NCBI RefSeq assembly: GCF_014196795.1
Contig: NZ_JACIEJ010000012.1
Coordinates: 62,001-126,000 of the forward strand
Length of the DNA: 64,000 nucleotides
Origin: Sagittula marina
Lineage (GTDB): Bacteria > Pseudomonadota > Alphaproteobacteria > Rhodobacterales > Rhodobacteraceae
Direction: 5' to 3'
Made by a program: the position numbers and the translations under genes. The notes below the pieces were generated by a model. The model did not search any database. It was given only the letters and a program-made list of their open reading frames with translations, and had not been told where the DNA came from. Shown here in pieces: positions 8,628-18,847 of the stretch (positions are counted from its first letter, which is position 1; every line of letters starts with the position of its first letter).

Positions 8628-9263
8628 TCACTTGCAGTATGGGCCACCGCGATAGTCAGCCACGTCGTAGTGGAAATGATCTTCGTGAAAGCCGTCGGAC
8701 CCGGGGCCCAAGGTCGTGCCAAAGGTCCCGCAGGCCCCTTTGTGCATCTGCTTCAACATCGGACCATAGGTGCGACTGCGCCAATCGCGCAGAACCGACA
8801 TCTCTGTACCGTCCACCAGGCGCACCGCCGCGATGTCGATGGCGTTGCCCTTCGAATGCTCCGAAAGCTTTGCGCCAACCTTATGATTTCGCGTCCGGCA
8901 CGCATAAGATGCAGCCACCTTCAGCTCAGCCACACCGCCGCCTTCGTTGCCCACAGCGGGACGGGCGGCGGTGTTGATCCATGTCTTGAGCTGGCGCGCG
9001 GTCTCGCACCGGATCGTGGCGGGTTGCGACAGCGCGACACCGTCCACAGCCCGCAGGCGAATGCCGTTGCGCATCCCACACTCCCCGCGCCCGTCGACCA
9101 CGCCGATCGTCTCACCGATCAGGGAGGGATCGCCACAGACAGAGCCCATGCCGTCAAACCGCGCGCGCAGTGCATCGATACTGTCCGACGCCCGATCCCG
9201 CGCAGACCCGCACCCCGTAAGGATCACCAGCACGGCCAGCATCACATAACGCATCACACCCAT
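8628..9263 (-). CDS. Extensin-like C-terminal domain lipoprotein
   Basis: A protein of 211 residues. A short signal peptide with a lipobox (VILTGC, Cys at about 18) predicts an outer- or inner-membrane lipoprotein. The C-terminal half matches the bacterial extensin-like domain (Pfam Extensin-like_C). It carries HSKGNAIDIAAVRL and HEDHFHYDVADYRGG, a His/Asp/HxH pattern resembling LAS-type zinc peptidases, so a cell-wall peptidase role is plausible but unproven. AGGTGG shortly before ATG 9263 supports the start. It lies 12 bp downstream of tyrA on the same strand, so it may be the last gene of a hisC-tyrA-extensin unit. Confidence 0.82.
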   Translation of the reverse strand: MGVMRYVMLAVLVILTGCGSARDRASDSIDALRARFDGMGSVCGDPSLIGETIGVVDGRGECGMRNGIRLRAVDGVALSQPATIRCETARQLKTWINTAARPAVGNEGGGVAELKVAASYACRTRNHKVGAKLSEHSKGNAIDIAAVRLVDGTEMSVLRDWRSRTYGPMLKQMHKGACGTFGTTLGPGSDGFHEDHFHYDVADYRGGPYCK

Positions 9264-9275
9264 TGTCCCACCTGA

Positions 9276-10202
9276 TTACCGAGTCCGGCCAAAGTCCGGT
9301 TCATTCGTATCCTGCCCGGCCTCCAGAATGCTACGACGGATGGCACGGGTGCGTGTGAAATAGGCGTGAAGCTGCTCACCATCGCCGGTGCGAATGGCGC
9401 GTTGCAGGGCGAACAATTCCTCGGTGAAGCGGCCAAGAATTTCCAGCGTGGCTTCCTTGTTGGTCAGGAACACGTCACGCCACATCGTCGGGTCACTGGC
9501 GGCAATCCGGGTAAAGTCGCGAAACCCAGCGGCAGAGAACTTGATGACTTCCTGGTCGCTGACGCGGCTCAGATCGTCGGCCACACCCACCATCGTGTAG
9601 GCGATCAGGTGCGGAATGTGGCTCACCACGGCACATACGAGGTCGTGATGCTCCGGGTCCATCCGTTCGGTCATGGCGCCAAGGCGGCTCCAGAACTGCT
9701 CCAGCCGCGCGACCTCTGCATCGGGCGTGTGGTCCACCGGCACGATCAGGCACCAGCGGTTGTCAAACAGGCTGGCAAAGCCCGCGTCCGGTCCGGAATG
9801 CTCTGTCCCGGCCATGGGGTGACAGGGGATGAAATGCACGCCCTCCGGGATGTGCGGCTGCACCTCCTCGATCACCGTACGCTTGACCGATCCGACGTCG
9901 ATCACCACGGCGCCGGGCTTCAGATGCGGGGCGATGGACGCGGCCACGGCGCCCATGACACCCACGGGGGTCGCCAGGACGATCAGATCCGCGTCCTGCA
10001 CCGCCTCCTCGGCGCTGTCACAGACCACGTCGCAGAACCCAAGTCGGCGCGTCATCTCGCGGCTCTTCTCGGAGCGTGCATAGCCCCGGATCTCGGTCGC
10101 CATGCCGTCGCGGCGGCAGGCCCAGGCCATGGAGCCGGCGATCAGACCCAGACCGATCAGCGCGATCTTGCGGTAGGCGGGGGCCGGGGTGGCCTCCGTC
10201 AT
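9276..10202 (-). CDS. tyrA: Prephenate/arogenate dehydrogenase family protein
   Basis: The protein has 308 residues from the ATG at 10202, which overlaps the hisC stop (ATGA); an upstream in-frame start at 10232 would lie inside hisC and is not favoured. The N-terminal Rossmann motif [10 protein letters not shown] (about residues 14-23) binds NAD(P). The family motif [13 protein letters not shown] and [18 protein letters not shown] text ([17 protein letters not shown]) are typical of TyrA/TyrC. It performs oxidative decarboxylation of prephenate or arogenate in tyrosine synthesis. Coupling to hisC, an aminotransferase that can use aromatic substrates, fits a joint role in aromatic amino acid synthesis. 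Confidence 0.92.
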   Translation of the reverse strand: MTEATPAPAYRKIALIGLGLIAGSMAWACRRDGMATEIRGYARSEKSREMTRRLGFCDVVCDSAEEAVQDADLIVLATPVGVMGAVAASIAPHLKPGAVVIDVGSVKRTVIEEVQPHIPEGVHFIPCHPMAGTEHSGPDAGFASLFDNRWCLIVPVDHTPDAEVARLEQFWSRLGAMTERMDPEHHDLVCAVVSHIPHLIAYTMVGVADDLSRVSDQEVIKFSAAGFRDFTRIAASDPTMWRDVFLTNKEATLEILGRFTEELFALQRAIRTGDGEQLHAYFTRTRAIRRSILEAGQDTNEPDFGRTR

Positions 10203-11284
10203 CGGGCACCTGCCTTGAACTGGCCGATGCAATAGGCGACGCGACGCACCGACGGTTCATCGCCTACGGTGATGCGCAGGCAGTTGGGCAGGTTGTACCC
10301 CGCCACGCGGCGCACGATCAGCCCCTGCTTTTGCAGATACAGATCGCAATCCTCCGCCTCTTGCTGATCGGCAAAGCGCGCCAGCACAAAGTTCGCAACC
10401 GACGTGTCACAAGGCACACCATGTTCTGCCAGAGCTTCTGACAAGATGGTGCGCAACCGCGTGTTATCGTTGCGACATTTCTCGGCATAGGCGGTGTCGC
10501 GCAGGGCGGCCTCTGCCGCTGCCAGCGCCGTAGAGGACAGGTTGAACGGCCCGCGCACACGGTTCAAAACGTCGATCACATGACGCGGCCCATAGCCCCA
10601 GCCGACGCGCAAACCGCCCAGACCATACAGTTTTGAGAACGTGCGCGTCATCACCACGTTGTTGCGCATGTCGACCAGCTTGGCGCCGCCATCGTATCCT
10701 TCGACGTATTCCGCGTAGGCCCCGTCAAGCACCAGCAGGCACTGATCCGGCAGCCCTTCGGCCAGCCGTTCGATCTCTGCCATGCCGATCATGGTGCCGG
10801 TGGGGTTGTTGGGGTTGGCGATGAACACCAAGCGCGTCTTGTCGGTGCAGCCGTCCAGCAGGTTGTCCACGCAGGTCACGCGGTCGCGTTCCTTGACCTC
10901 GACCGGGGTCGCGCCAGCCGCAAGCGCGCTGATGCGATACATGGCAAAGCCGTGCTCGGTGTACAGCACCTCGGTGCCCTCACCCGCGTAGGCCTGGCAC
11001 AGGAAGGTGATGATCTCGTCCGATCCAACGCCACAGATCACCCGCTCCCAATCGACGCCATGCACCTCGCCAATGGCACGGCGCAGATCCTCGTGGTCGG
11101 TCGGGGGATAGCGATGCAGCTCGTGCACGGAGCGCGCCACCGCGTCTTTCGCCGCAGGGCTTGCGCCAAAGGGGTTCTCGTTCGAGCTAAGCTTCACCAC
11201 GTTGGTGACGCCTTCCACCTTGGATTTCCCGCCCTGATACAGGGCGATGTCCATGATGCCGGGCTGCGGGTCGATGGGGGCCAT
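10199..11284 (-). CDS. hisC: Histidinol-phosphate aminotransferase
   Basis: This 361-residue class II PLP aminotransferase carries [12 protein letters not shown] at residues 31-42 (substrate-binding loop), [10 protein letters not shown] (155-164), the internal aldimine Lys218 in [18 protein letters not shown], and a C-terminal NCLRITVG. It converts imidazole-acetol phosphate to histidinol phosphate. Members of this group also transaminate aromatic keto acids or prephenate, which agrees with the overlapping tyrA downstream. A GGAGTT SD precedes the ATG. Its leader (11285-11394) contains a GGGGCTT...AAGCCCC inverted repeat on the minus strand, but a regulatory role is only a guess. Confidence 0.94.
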   Translation of the reverse strand: MAPIDPQPGIMDIALYQGGKSKVEGVTNVVKLSSNENPFGASPAAKDAVARSVHELHRYPPTDHEDLRRAIGEVHGVDWERVICGVGSDEIITFLCQAYAGEGTEVLYTEHGFAMYRISALAAGATPVEVKERDRVTCVDNLLDGCTDKTRLVFIANPNNPTGTMIGMAEIERLAEGLPDQCLLVLDGAYAEYVEGYDGGAKLVDMRNNVVMTRTFSKLYGLGGLRVGWGYGPRHVIDVLNRVRGPFNLSSTALAAAEAALRDTAYAEKCRNDNTRLRTILSEALAEHGVPCDTSVANFVLARFADQQEAEDCDLYLQKQGLIVRRVAGYNLPNCLRITVGDEPSVRRVAYCIGQFKAGAR

Positions 11285-11394
11285 TGGTAACTCCTTCGCA
11301 CAGGGGCTTACCCCCGTCCGCGGGCCAAGAAAAGCCCCACAAAGGACGCGGGTCGACGCTCAGGTGTCGGTGACGTTTTCCGGCAACCCGGACG

Positions 11395-12684
11395 TCAGAC
11401 GACCACCTTTTGCGCAACTTGTTCGCCGACCCCAAAAACACGCTTGTAGCGCGCGATTTCCTCGGCCGGGCCCATCGCCTTGTTGGGGTTGTCGGACAGC
11501 TTCACCGTGGGGTTGCCGTTGGCCGACACCGCCTTGCAGACAAGGCTGAATGGCGCCAGGGCATCGTTTGGAACAAGCCCGCGGAAATCATTGGTCAACA
11601 GCGTGCCCCAGCCAAAGGACACACGAACACGCCCCGTAAACTGATGATACAACTCGACGATTTTCTGCTCATCCAGGCCATCGGAAAAGATCACCAGCTT
11701 CTTCGTGGGGTCTTCGCCCCGGTCTTGCCACCAACGGATCGCGGTTTCTGCACCGGCGGCAGGATCGCCGCTGTCGATACGAATGCCGGTCCACCCCGCC
11801 AGCCAGTCTGGCGCGTGCTTCAGAAAGCCATCGGTGCCGTAAGTGTCGGGCAGGATCATGCGCAGATTGCCGGAATGCTCCTCGTGCCAATCCGCCAGCA
11901 CGTCATAAGGGGCCTGCGCCAGTGCGGCATCATCCTTGGCCAGCGCAGCGTAGACCATGGGCAACTCGTGTGCGTTGGTGCCAATCGCCTCAAGATCGCG
12001 GTTCTTTGCGATCAGGCAATTCGACGTGCCGGTGAAATTCTTGCCCAGCCCTTCGAGCATCGCCTGCACGCACCAGTCCTGCCAGAGGAACGAATGCCGC
12101 CGCCGCGTACCGAAATCGGCGATCTTCAGATCCGGCACCTGTCGCAGGTGTTCGACCTTTTCCCACAGCTTCGTGGCGGCACGCGCGTACAGCACCTGAA
12201 GCTCGAACTTGCCCATGTCGTGCAGCACGGCGCGGCCGCGCAGCTCCATCAACACGGCCAGCGCGGGAATTTCCCACAGCATGACCTCGGGCCACTTGCC
12301 TTCAAAGGTCAGCTCGTATTGGTCGCCGACCCGTTCCAGATGGTAGGCGGGCAGTTGCAGGGTCTCGAACCACTTCATGAAATCCGGGCGGAACATCTGG
12401 CGCTTGCCATAAAACGTGTTGCCGCGCAGCCAGGTGCTTTCGCCGCGGGTCAGGGACAGCGACCGGATGTGGTCAAGCTGCTCGCGCAGCTCGCCCTCGT
12501 CGATCAGCTTGGCCAGAGGCACCTCGCTGGACCGGTTGATCAGGCTGAACGTTACGTTGGTGTCGCGATGATTGCGAAACACCGACTGGCACATCAACAG
12601 CTTGTAGAAATCCGTATCGATCAGGGACCGGACGATCGGATCGATTTTCCACTTGTGGTTCCAGACTCTTGTCGCGATGTCCAC
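11395..12684 (-). CDS. pncB: Nicotinate phosphoribosyltransferase
   Basis: The 429 residues fit PncB (about 400-435). The N-terminus SLIDTDFYKLLMCQSVF holds the conserved D-T-D-x-Y-K motif. Later come FGTRRRHSF (PRPP/nicotinate site with the catalytic-loop region), GTSNCLIAK, WTGIRIDSGDP and VIFSDGLDE. It makes nicotinate mononucleotide from nicotinate and PRPP in the Preiss-Handler NAD salvage pathway. Its start overlaps the 3' end of the upstream histidine kinase by 64 bp in another frame. pncA, which makes nicotinate from nicotinamide, lies beyond that kinase on the same strand. Confidence 0.95.
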   Translation of the reverse strand: MDIATRVWNHKWKIDPIVRSLIDTDFYKLLMCQSVFRNHRDTNVTFSLINRSSEVPLAKLIDEGELREQLDHIRSLSLTRGESTWLRGNTFYGKRQMFRPDFMKWFETLQLPAYHLERVGDQYELTFEGKWPEVMLWEIPALAVLMELRGRAVLHDMGKFELQVLYARAATKLWEKVEHLRQVPDLKIADFGTRRRHSFLWQDWCVQAMLEGLGKNFTGTSNCLIAKNRDLEAIGTNAHELPMVYAALAKDDAALAQAPYDVLADWHEEHSGNLRMILPDTYGTDGFLKHAPDWLAGWTGIRIDSGDPAAGAETAIRWWQDRGEDPTKKLVIFSDGLDEQKIVELYHQFTGRVRVSFGWGTLLTNDFRGLVPNDALAPFSLVCKAVSANGNPTVKLSDNPNKAMGPAEEIARYKRVFGVGEQVAQKVVV

Positions 12685-14585
12685 GGCGTGCTCCCTTCCG
12701 AACGGTCGAGCCCTGTTACGGCATCGGTTCCCGGTTGTGAAACACCTTTATGAAGTCGGGACGCACGCGCAAGTGCCGCGATGAGCACGGATTTCCGAAT
12801 GGGTTTCGTAAGGAAGTCATCCATCCCCGCCGCCTGACACGCCGCCTGATCAGAGGCAAAGGCGTTGGCGGTCAGCGCGATAATATGCGGCTGCGGGATA
12901 TCAAGCGTTCGGATACGGCGCGAGGCCTCCAGCCCGTCGAGTTCCGGCATGGCCATATCCATCAGCACCACGTCCGGCTTTATCCGCGCAGTCAAATCCA
13001 GCGCTTCGCGCCCGTTCACCACCTGATACAGCGTCACTTGCTCTGCCTTCAGCAACTGCTGCACCAGCAGGCGGTTGGTTTCGTTGTCGTCAGCAAGGAT
13101 CACGCGCAATGGTCTTGCGATACCCTTGTCCACGGGCACCAGACCGGGTCCGCGCGCCGAAGCCTCTGCCGGCGCACGCTTCAGCGCGACGGTCAGCTCG
13201 AAGGTCGCGCCGGGACGGTCCGGATCCGGCGGCAACAGCTGGATGTCGCCATCCATGCGTCGCGCCAACGCCCGGCTGATCGGCAAACCCAGGCCCGTCC
13301 CGCCAAACCGTCGCGTGGTGGCCGCATCCGCCTGTTGAAACACCTCGAAAATGGCATCGCTCCGATCAGGCCGCACGCCGACTCCGGTGTCCATCACACG
13401 GATCACCATGCGCCAACCGTCCGGTGTCTGCTCCGCCCGAGAGATCACCTTGACCTCGCCCTGTTCGGTAAATTTGATTGCATTTCCCATCAGGTTCAGC
13501 AGGATTTGCCGCAGCCTTCCTTCATCCGCACTGGCCCGCGCCGGCAGCGAACCGTCGTCCGCGATCACGACTGTCAGTCCTTTGGCCTGCGCCAAAGGCA
13601 TCAATAGCCGTGCCGCCGCGCTGATAGATTCGGACGGCGCAAAGGGCAGCGACTCGAACGCCATCTGGCCCGCATCCAGCCGCGAGAAATCCAACACGTC
13701 GTTTATGATCCCCAACAACGATGTCGACGCCGTGCGGATCGTATCAACATAGCCGCGCCCCTCGTGGCCGAGCTCGGCCTGGGCCAGCAGATCGCTCATG
13801 CCGATCACGGCATTCAACGGTGTGCGGATCTCGTGGCTCATGGTCGCGAGGAAGGCGGATTTGGCCTGTGCCGCCTGCTCTGCCTCTTTCTTCGCCGCCA
13901 GCAACTCGCGGTTGGTCAGCTCTTGTCGTGCCGCGCTCTGCATCAGGTCGCGCTCATTGGCCAGCCGCCGCTTCCAACTGCGCACTGCAAATGCAACAAA
14001 GGAGAAGGTGAAATAGCTCAACATCGCCACCTGAAGCAGATGGATCAGTTGTGGAATCCCGAAACCGCCCGCTGTCACCACATCCGCCACCAGATAGATT
14101 GGCACGCAGGACGACAGCACGCCCAGCTTGACACACGACGCCAGCCGATGATGCGTCATGACAAACCCGGCATTCACAGCCCCCGCCATGAGAAAGCACA
14201 GCGCGATCAAAGATGCCTCACCCGTCGTCGCAAAGGCCAGAAGCAGCAAGACACACACGGCAATGGTCAGCGACTGCACCCCGGCGGTGAAGGCCGTGAT
14301 CCTCAACAAGGGTGTCAACGACGCTCCCAGTCGCAATCGCTTGCGCGCATACTGCAAGCTGAGCAGGTCGATCCCCTCCCCCGCCAGGGCGAGGAAGAGA
14401 CAGACCATCGCGGCCGCAGGATTGACCACATACCAGACCACCACAGTCCCGATGAGCGTCGCCACCTGCCGAACCAGAAAATCCCGGATGCGCGCGCGCG
14501 CATACCGGTCAAGCAAGGCAGCCTGACCGTAGCGGGATTCGAATTTGGCATCTGCGGTCGCTTGGACCGCATCGGGTTGCGACAT
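12621..14585 (-). CDS. Hybrid histidine kinase (multi-TM sensor, HisKA-HATPase-REC)
   Basis: A protein of 654 residues. The N-terminal region (about 36-203) contains roughly six hydrophobic helices and no large periplasmic domain, suggesting a membrane-embedded sensor. A short coiled coil leads to HisKA with H251 in MSHEIRTP. The HATPase domain has an N box (NLMGNAIKF, about 364-372), DTGVG (399-403) and GGTGLGLPIS. The receiver domain has acidic pair DD (499-500) and phospho-Asp543 in LMDMAMP. No HPt domain is present. The gene sits between pncA and pncB on the same strand, and its last 64 bp overlap pncB. Context suggests, but does not show, a link to nicotinamide/NAD status. Confidence 0.85.
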   Translation of the reverse strand: MSQPDAVQATADAKFESRYGQAALLDRYARARIRDFLVRQVATLIGTVVVWYVVNPAAAMVCLFLALAGEGIDLLSLQYARKRLRLGASLTPLLRITAFTAGVQSLTIAVCVLLLLAFATTGEASLIALCFLMAGAVNAGFVMTHHRLASCVKLGVLSSCVPIYLVADVVTAGGFGIPQLIHLLQVAMLSYFTFSFVAFAVRSWKRRLANERDLMQSAARQELTNRELLAAKKEAEQAAQAKSAFLATMSHEIRTPLNAVIGMSDLLAQAELGHEGRGYVDTIRTASTSLLGIINDVLDFSRLDAGQMAFESLPFAPSESISAAARLLMPLAQAKGLTVVIADDGSLPARASADEGRLRQILLNLMGNAIKFTEQGEVKVISRAEQTPDGWRMVIRVMDTGVGVRPDRSDAIFEVFQQADAATTRRFGGTGLGLPISRALARRMDGDIQLLPPDPDRPGATFELTVALKRAPAEASARGPGLVPVDKGIARPLRVILADDNETNRLLVQQLLKAEQVTLYQVVNGREALDLTARIKPDVVLMDMAMPELDGLEASRRIRTLDIPQPHIIALTANAFASDQAACQAAGMDDFLTKPIRKSVLIAALARASRLHKGVSQPGTDAVTGLDRSEGSTPWTSRQESGTTSGKSIRSSGP

Positions 14586-14698
14586 GAGGCGGGGCTTCCG
14601 TCTGAAATAGATGCTAGGTCAACAGAATGTACAAAACCCAATAGTCAGGGAAGACTACAAATCCGGTTACTTTTCGTCTTCATTTCAAACTCTAGTGG

Positions 14699-15292
14699 CT
14701 AAACCAGCGCCACGCCCGCCTGCTGCATCCCCGTCTTTGCCGCCTGAAGGGAGCCGTCAAAATCAATGGCACGGCATAGATGTTCCCGCACCTCCACCCC
14801 AAATCCCAGCTTTGCCGCATCCACGGCGGAAAAGTTCACGCAAAAATCCAACGCCAGCCCCACCATGGTCAGCCGGTCGATCCCCCGCGTGCGCAGATAA
14901 CCCTCCAGCCCGGTTGGCGTGCGATGGTCGTTCTCGAAGAACGCGCTGTAGCTGTCGATCTCCGTGCGGAACCCCTTTCGCAGGATCAGGTCAGCGCGGT
15001 CCGCTTCCAGCGCCATATGGAACTGCGCGCCCGGAGAGGCCTGTATACAATGGTCGGGCCACAGCACCTGCGGTCCGTAGGGCATCTCGATCATCTCCAT
15101 CGGCGCGCGGCCGTCGTGGGTGGAGGCAAAGGACGAATGCCCCGCCGGATGCCAGTCCTGCGTCAGCACCACCGCATCGAACTCTGACATCAGTGCATTA
15201 ATATCCTGCACGATCTCATCCCCGCCCGGCACGGCAAGCGCGCCCCCGGGGCAGAAATCGTTTTGAACGTCGATCACGATCAGCGCGTGCAT
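14699..15292 (-). CDS. pncA: Nicotinamidase
   Basis: This 197-residue isochorismatase-fold amidohydrolase has the catalytic triad Asp8 (VIDVQNDF), Lys106 (LRKGF) and Cys151 (ALDFCV). Metal ligands are visible in TQDWHPAGH (D46, H48) and PDHC (H81). It deaminates nicotinamide to nicotinate, feeding PncB. The length and PGGALAV loop agree with bacterial PncA. It is divergent from the Hsp70-like gene and heads the pncA-kinase-pncB block. A 113-bp AT-richer gap separates it from the kinase, which may therefore have its own promoter. Confidence 0.95.
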   Translation of the reverse strand: MHALIVIDVQNDFCPGGALAVPGGDEIVQDINALMSEFDAVVLTQDWHPAGHSSFASTHDGRAPMEMIEMPYGPQVLWPDHCIQASPGAQFHMALEADRADLILRKGFRTEIDSYSAFFENDHRTPTGLEGYLRTRGIDRLTMVGLALDFCVNFSAVDAAKLGFGVEVREHLCRAIDFDGSLQAAKTGMQQAGVALV

Positions 15293-15394
15293 GGCGGTCT
15301 CCCTATCGTTTGGGCAACCCTAGGATGGCCACAGATGGATTGCCATAGCCGCAACTTCTGGCTATTCCGCCCGCTTCGAACGAAAGGGATTCCC

Positions 15395-16612
15395 ATGGCT
15401 CGGCTCGGATTGGATTTCGGCACCTCGAACACCGCCGCTGGCGTGATGGCGGGCAACCAGCCCTACGTGATCCCGCTGGAACCCGGCGAACAGACCTTGC
15501 CCACCGCCGTCTTCATCGACTTTGCCGACAAGAAATATGTCTATGGCTCCGCCGCCGCCCGCGCCATGCGCGACGGGGCGGAGGGACGTTTCATGCGCGC
15601 GCTGAAATCCATTCTCGGCACGCCGCTGGCCCGCGAACCGCGCCGCATCCTGAACGAGCGCATCACCCTGATCGAGGTCATCGCCCGCTTCCTGTCAGAG
15701 ATCCGCGAACGCGCCGAGACGCACACGCACATGACTTTCGACACCGCGCTGTCGGGGCGTCCGGTGCGATTTCACTCCGCCTCTGACGAGCGTGACGCGC
15801 AGGCGCTGGCCGACCTGACAGAGGCCTACCACCTCGCCGGGTTCAAGCATGTCGACTTCCTCCCCGAACCGGAGGCCGCCGCGCTGGCCTCTGGCGTGCA
15901 GGGGCGGTCGCTGATCGTCGACATCGGCGGCGGCACCTCCGACTTTACGCTGTGCGACCGCGCCGGGTCAGACACGCAGGTGATCCATTCCACCGGCCTG
16001 CGGCTGGGCGGGACCGACTTCGACAAGGCCCTGAGCCTCGATTTCGCCATGCCGCTGTTCGGTTACGGTGCCGAGATCGGCGCAGAAATGGGCAGCAGCA
16101 CCCACGCCGCGCCCAAGGCCCTGTTTCACGATCTGGCAAGCTGGGAAAAGATCCCGTTTGTCTACGATGCTGCCCAGTTGCGCGAAGTGGGCCGCTGGAT
16201 TCGCCTCGCCCCCGACCCCGAACCATTTGAACGGCTGTCCGACGTGCTCGAAAGCCATCTTGGCCACGACATTGCCTACGCGGTCGAGGCCGGGAAGATC
16301 GCGGCCAACAGCGCGGACATGGGGCGAATCGATCTGCGTGAAATCGAAAAAGGGCTTGGACTCGATCTGTCTCAACAGGCGATGAACGCAACGCTCACCG
16401 ACTTCGCCAACCAGATCGCCGCTCAAGCGATGGAGACGCTGCGCGAGGCAGACGTTGCCCCCGCCACCGTGGACAGCGTCGTCTTTGTCGGCGGCTCCTC
16501 CCTGCTGGGGGCCGTGCGCAGCGCCATGGCCACCGCCCTGCCCGATGCCCAACCCGTCGACACCGAGGTCTTTACCGCCGTGGTCCATGGCCTTGCCATT
16601 GCGGCAGAATAG
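15395..16612 (+). CDS. Hsp70-family (YegD/DnaK-like) ATPase
   Basis: The ATG at 15395 follows a GAAAGGGA SD and immediately precedes the actin-fold phosphate-1 motif (LGLDFGTSNTAAGV), so it is preferred over an in-frame upstream start at 15263. The protein has 405 residues: nucleotide-binding domain with phosphate-2 motif LIVDIGGGTSDFTL (about 174-187), EPEAAALA adjacent, and adenosine motif VVFVGGSSLLGAVR near residue 365. It lacks a canonical DnaK substrate-binding and lid domain, and resembles E. coli YegD. No dnaJ or grpE neighbour is present. The client is unknown. Confidence 0.85.
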   Translation: MARLGLDFGTSNTAAGVMAGNQPYVIPLEPGEQTLPTAVFIDFADKKYVYGSAAARAMRDGAEGRFMRALKSILGTPLAREPRRILNERITLIEVIARFLSEIRERAETHTHMTFDTALSGRPVRFHSASDERDAQALADLTEAYHLAGFKHVDFLPEPEAAALASGVQGRSLIVDIGGGTSDFTLCDRAGSDTQVIHSTGLRLGGTDFDKALSLDFAMPLFGYGAEIGAEMGSSTHAAPKALFHDLASWEKIPFVYDAAQLREVGRWIRLAPDPEPFERLSDVLESHLGHDIAYAVEAGKIAANSADMGRIDLREIEKGLGLDLSQQAMNATLTDFANQIAAQAMETLREADVAPATVDSVVFVGGSSLLGAVRSAMATALPDAQPVDTEVFTAVVHGLAIAAE

Positions 16613-16615
16613 CCG

Positions 16616-16631
16616 ATTGTCAGCTGACAAT
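16616..16631. promoter_or_regulatory. Perfect 16-bp palindrome upstream of trhO
   Basis: ATTGTCAGCTGACAAT is fully self-complementary. It sits 4 bp after the Hsp70-like stop and 20 bp before the trhO ATG. It could be a dimeric repressor operator for trhO. It has no following T-tract, which argues against a terminator. No regulator can be named from the sequence. Confidence 0.45.
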
Positions 16632-16651
16632 TCTGGGAGTACCGCACGCTC

Positions 16652-17581
16652 ATGTACACTGTTTGCGCCCTCTACCACTTCACCCGCTTTCCCGATCACA
16701 CCGCTCTGCGTGACCCGCTGCTGGCGCTCTGCCGCGAGGCCCATGTGACCGGCTCGCTGCTGCTGGCCGCCGAGGGGATCAACGGCACCATCGCTGGCCC
16801 GCGCGACGGCATAGACGCGGTGCTGGCCCATCTGCGCGGCCTGCCCGGCTGTGCCGATCTGGAATGGAAGCTCTCCACCGCCGAGGTGCGCCCCTTCGCC
16901 CGCATGAAGGTGCGGCTGAAGAAAGAGATCGTCACCATGGGCCAGCCTGACGTGGACCCCAAGGCCCGCGTCGGTCATTACGTCGACCCTTCGGATTGGA
17001 ACGACCTCATCCGGTCTCCGGACGTGGCGGTCATCGACACGCGCAATGACTACGAGATCGCCATCGGCACCTTCGAAGGCGCGGTCGACCCCGAGACGAC
17101 CAGCTTTCGCGAATTCCCGGCTTGGTGGGAAAAGAACAAGGACCGCTTTCACAACAAGCGCATCGCCATGTTCTGCACCGGTGGCATCCGCTGTGAGAAA
17201 TCCACCAACTACCTGATTGGACAGGGGGTCGAAGAGGTCTTCCACCTCAAAGGCGGCATCCTGAAATATCTCGAAGAGGTCCCGCAAGAGGACAGCACAT
17301 GGAATGGATCCTGCTTTGTGTTTGATGGTCGTGTGTCGGTTGATCACGGGCTGACCGAGGGGCCCCACGTGATGTGCCACGCTTGCCGTCGACCCATTCT
17401 GCCCGAGGATCGCGCGCGCCCGGAATACGAACATGGCGTCAGCTGTCACCTTTGCGTCGAAGAAACCTCTGATGAGGACAAGGCGCGCTTCCGCGAGCGG
17501 CAAAAGCAGATCGCCCTGGCCCATGCCCGTGGCGAGCGGCACCTGCACGCCGACGAGGATGATCACCCCCTCGAACGCTAG
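16652..17581 (+). CDS. trhO: tRNA uridine(34) hydroxylase, rhodanese-like
   Basis: This 309-residue protein of the YceA/UPF0176 family has an N-terminal ferredoxin-like domain ([18 protein letters not shown], about 32-49) and a rhodanese domain with the loop [12 protein letters not shown] holding catalytic Cys175 and Cys181. A C-terminal Cys-rich segment ([12 protein letters not shown]) probably binds zinc. TrhO performs O2-dependent 5-hydroxylation of U34 in certain tRNAs. The SD is weak and a perfect palindrome lies just upstream. It converges with the MFS gene, and the two stops share the palindromic tetranucleotide CTAG. Confidence 0.92.
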   Translation: MYTVCALYHFTRFPDHTALRDPLLALCREAHVTGSLLLAAEGINGTIAGPRDGIDAVLAHLRGLPGCADLEWKLSTAEVRPFARMKVRLKKEIVTMGQPDVDPKARVGHYVDPSDWNDLIRSPDVAVIDTRNDYEIAIGTFEGAVDPETTSFREFPAWWEKNKDRFHNKRIAMFCTGGIRCEKSTNYLIGQGVEEVFHLKGGILKYLEEVPQEDSTWNGSCFVFDGRVSVDHGLTEGPHVMCHACRRPILPEDRARPEYEHGVSCHLCVEETSDEDKARFRERQKQIALAHARGERHLHADEDDHPLER

Positions 17582-18789
17582 GCCAGGGCCGCGTTCGCCC
17601 GTCTGCCGCGCGTCAGGATCAACACCATCACCGCGATGTTCATGGCGTTCCAGCCGATGCCGTTGATGAAGGCCCATTCGTAACTGCCGGTCAGATCGTA
17701 GATCACCCCGGACAGCCAACCGCCCAGCGCCATGCCGATGATCGTGAGCATGATAACGAAGCCCACCCGCTCGCCCGCTTCGCGCGCAGGCAGATATTCC
17801 CGGACGATCACCGCGTAGGCCGGGACGATGCCTCCTTGGCTGAGACCGAAGATAAGACTGACGACGTACAAGCTGACCAAACCGCCCGCCGGCAGGTAAA
17901 GGAACAGCGCAAGCGCTTGCAGCACCGATCCGATGAGCAGGGTCCGCACCCCGCCCAGCCGATCAGACAACAGGCCAAAGCCGATGCGTGAGACAACGCC
18001 GCCCATCAGCATCACTGACAACATCTGCGCCCCCGCCATCGCGCCGAAGCCGTAGTCAACGCACAGCGCGACGATGTGCACCTGCGGCATGGACATGGCC
18101 ACACAACACCCGATGCCCGCCGCCCCCAAGAGCCAGACCAGTTGGCGGGAGGAGAAACCCGTGGCTCTTGCCTTCTCCCGCGCCTGAGCCTCGGCTTGGC
18201 TGAGCGCGTCCTCCGGTACGGTGCGGCCCAGCAGCAATACCAGAGGGATAAAGATCGTGATCGTGAGAACAGCAAGCGCCATGTAGCTCCACCGCCAGCC
18301 TGCGTCGCCCGAGAGGCCGGCAAGGACCAACGGCCAGATCGCCCCGGCCAGATAGTTGCCCGAGGCCGTGACCGCCACAGCCAGCCCGCGCCAGCGTTGG
18401 AACCACAGCGACACATCGGCAATCAACGGACCAAAGGCAGCTGCCGTGCCGAAGCCAATGAAGAATTGAACCACGCTCAGAATGAGGATCGAGGGCGCGA
18501 GGGAGGCCAGCATGTAAGCCAGCGCGATCAGCACGCCCGCCCCGGTCAGCGCCCTCTTCACGCCGTAGCGGTCCACGGCGCGACCGATGAACAGATTGCC
18601 CAGCGCAAAGCCGACCATGGTGATGGTGTAGGGCATTGCCGCACCGGCACGGCCCGCATCAAATTCGTTGGCCACATCAGGCAGGATCACAACGATAGCC
18701 CACATGCCCGCGTTGCCCATCACGGCAATCGCCAAGGTCAGGGCGAGCCGCCACCACGAGTAGCCACTGTCAAAAGGGGACGGATTCAT
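17578..18789 (-). CDS. MFS transporter
   Basis: A 403-residue polytopic protein from the ATG at 18789; an in-frame extension to 18936 would run into fliP and is not hydrophobic in an MFS manner. About 12 membrane segments are evident, with a motif-A-like loop after TM2 ([18 protein letters not shown]) and a repeat after TM8 ([10 protein letters not shown]). It resembles OFA/monocarboxylate-type transporters ([19 protein letters not shown]). The substrate is unknown. It lies 58 bp downstream of fliP on the same strand but has no obvious functional tie to flagella. Confidence 0.88.
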   Translation of the reverse strand: MNPSPFDSGYSWWRLALTLAIAVMGNAGMWAIVVILPDVANEFDAGRAGAAMPYTITMVGFALGNLFIGRAVDRYGVKRALTGAGVLIALAYMLASLAPSILILSVVQFFIGFGTAAAFGPLIADVSLWFQRWRGLAVAVTASGNYLAGAIWPLVLAGLSGDAGWRWSYMALAVLTITIFIPLVLLLGRTVPEDALSQAEAQAREKARATGFSSRQLVWLLGAAGIGCCVAMSMPQVHIVALCVDYGFGAMAGAQMLSVMLMGGVVSRIGFGLLSDRLGGVRTLLIGSVLQALALFLYLPAGGLVSLYVVSLIFGLSQGGIVPAYAVIVREYLPAREAGERVGFVIMLTIIGMALGGWLSGVIYDLTGSYEWAFINGIGWNAMNIAVMVLILTRGRRANAALA

Positions 18790-18847
18790 GGTGAAACCAT
18801 ATGAGGGGCAAACCCTGCACACCAGTCCGAAAACGCCGCTTTGTGTG

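Noticed and set aside
11410-12753. 447-codon plus-strand frame opposite pncB
   Set aside because: Shadow of pncB; His/Gln-rich with no recognisable fold.
15968-17719. 583-codon minus-strand frame over the Hsp70-like gene and trhO
   Set aside because: Antisense shadow of two well-supported genes; Gly/His/Val-rich low-complexity text with no domain.
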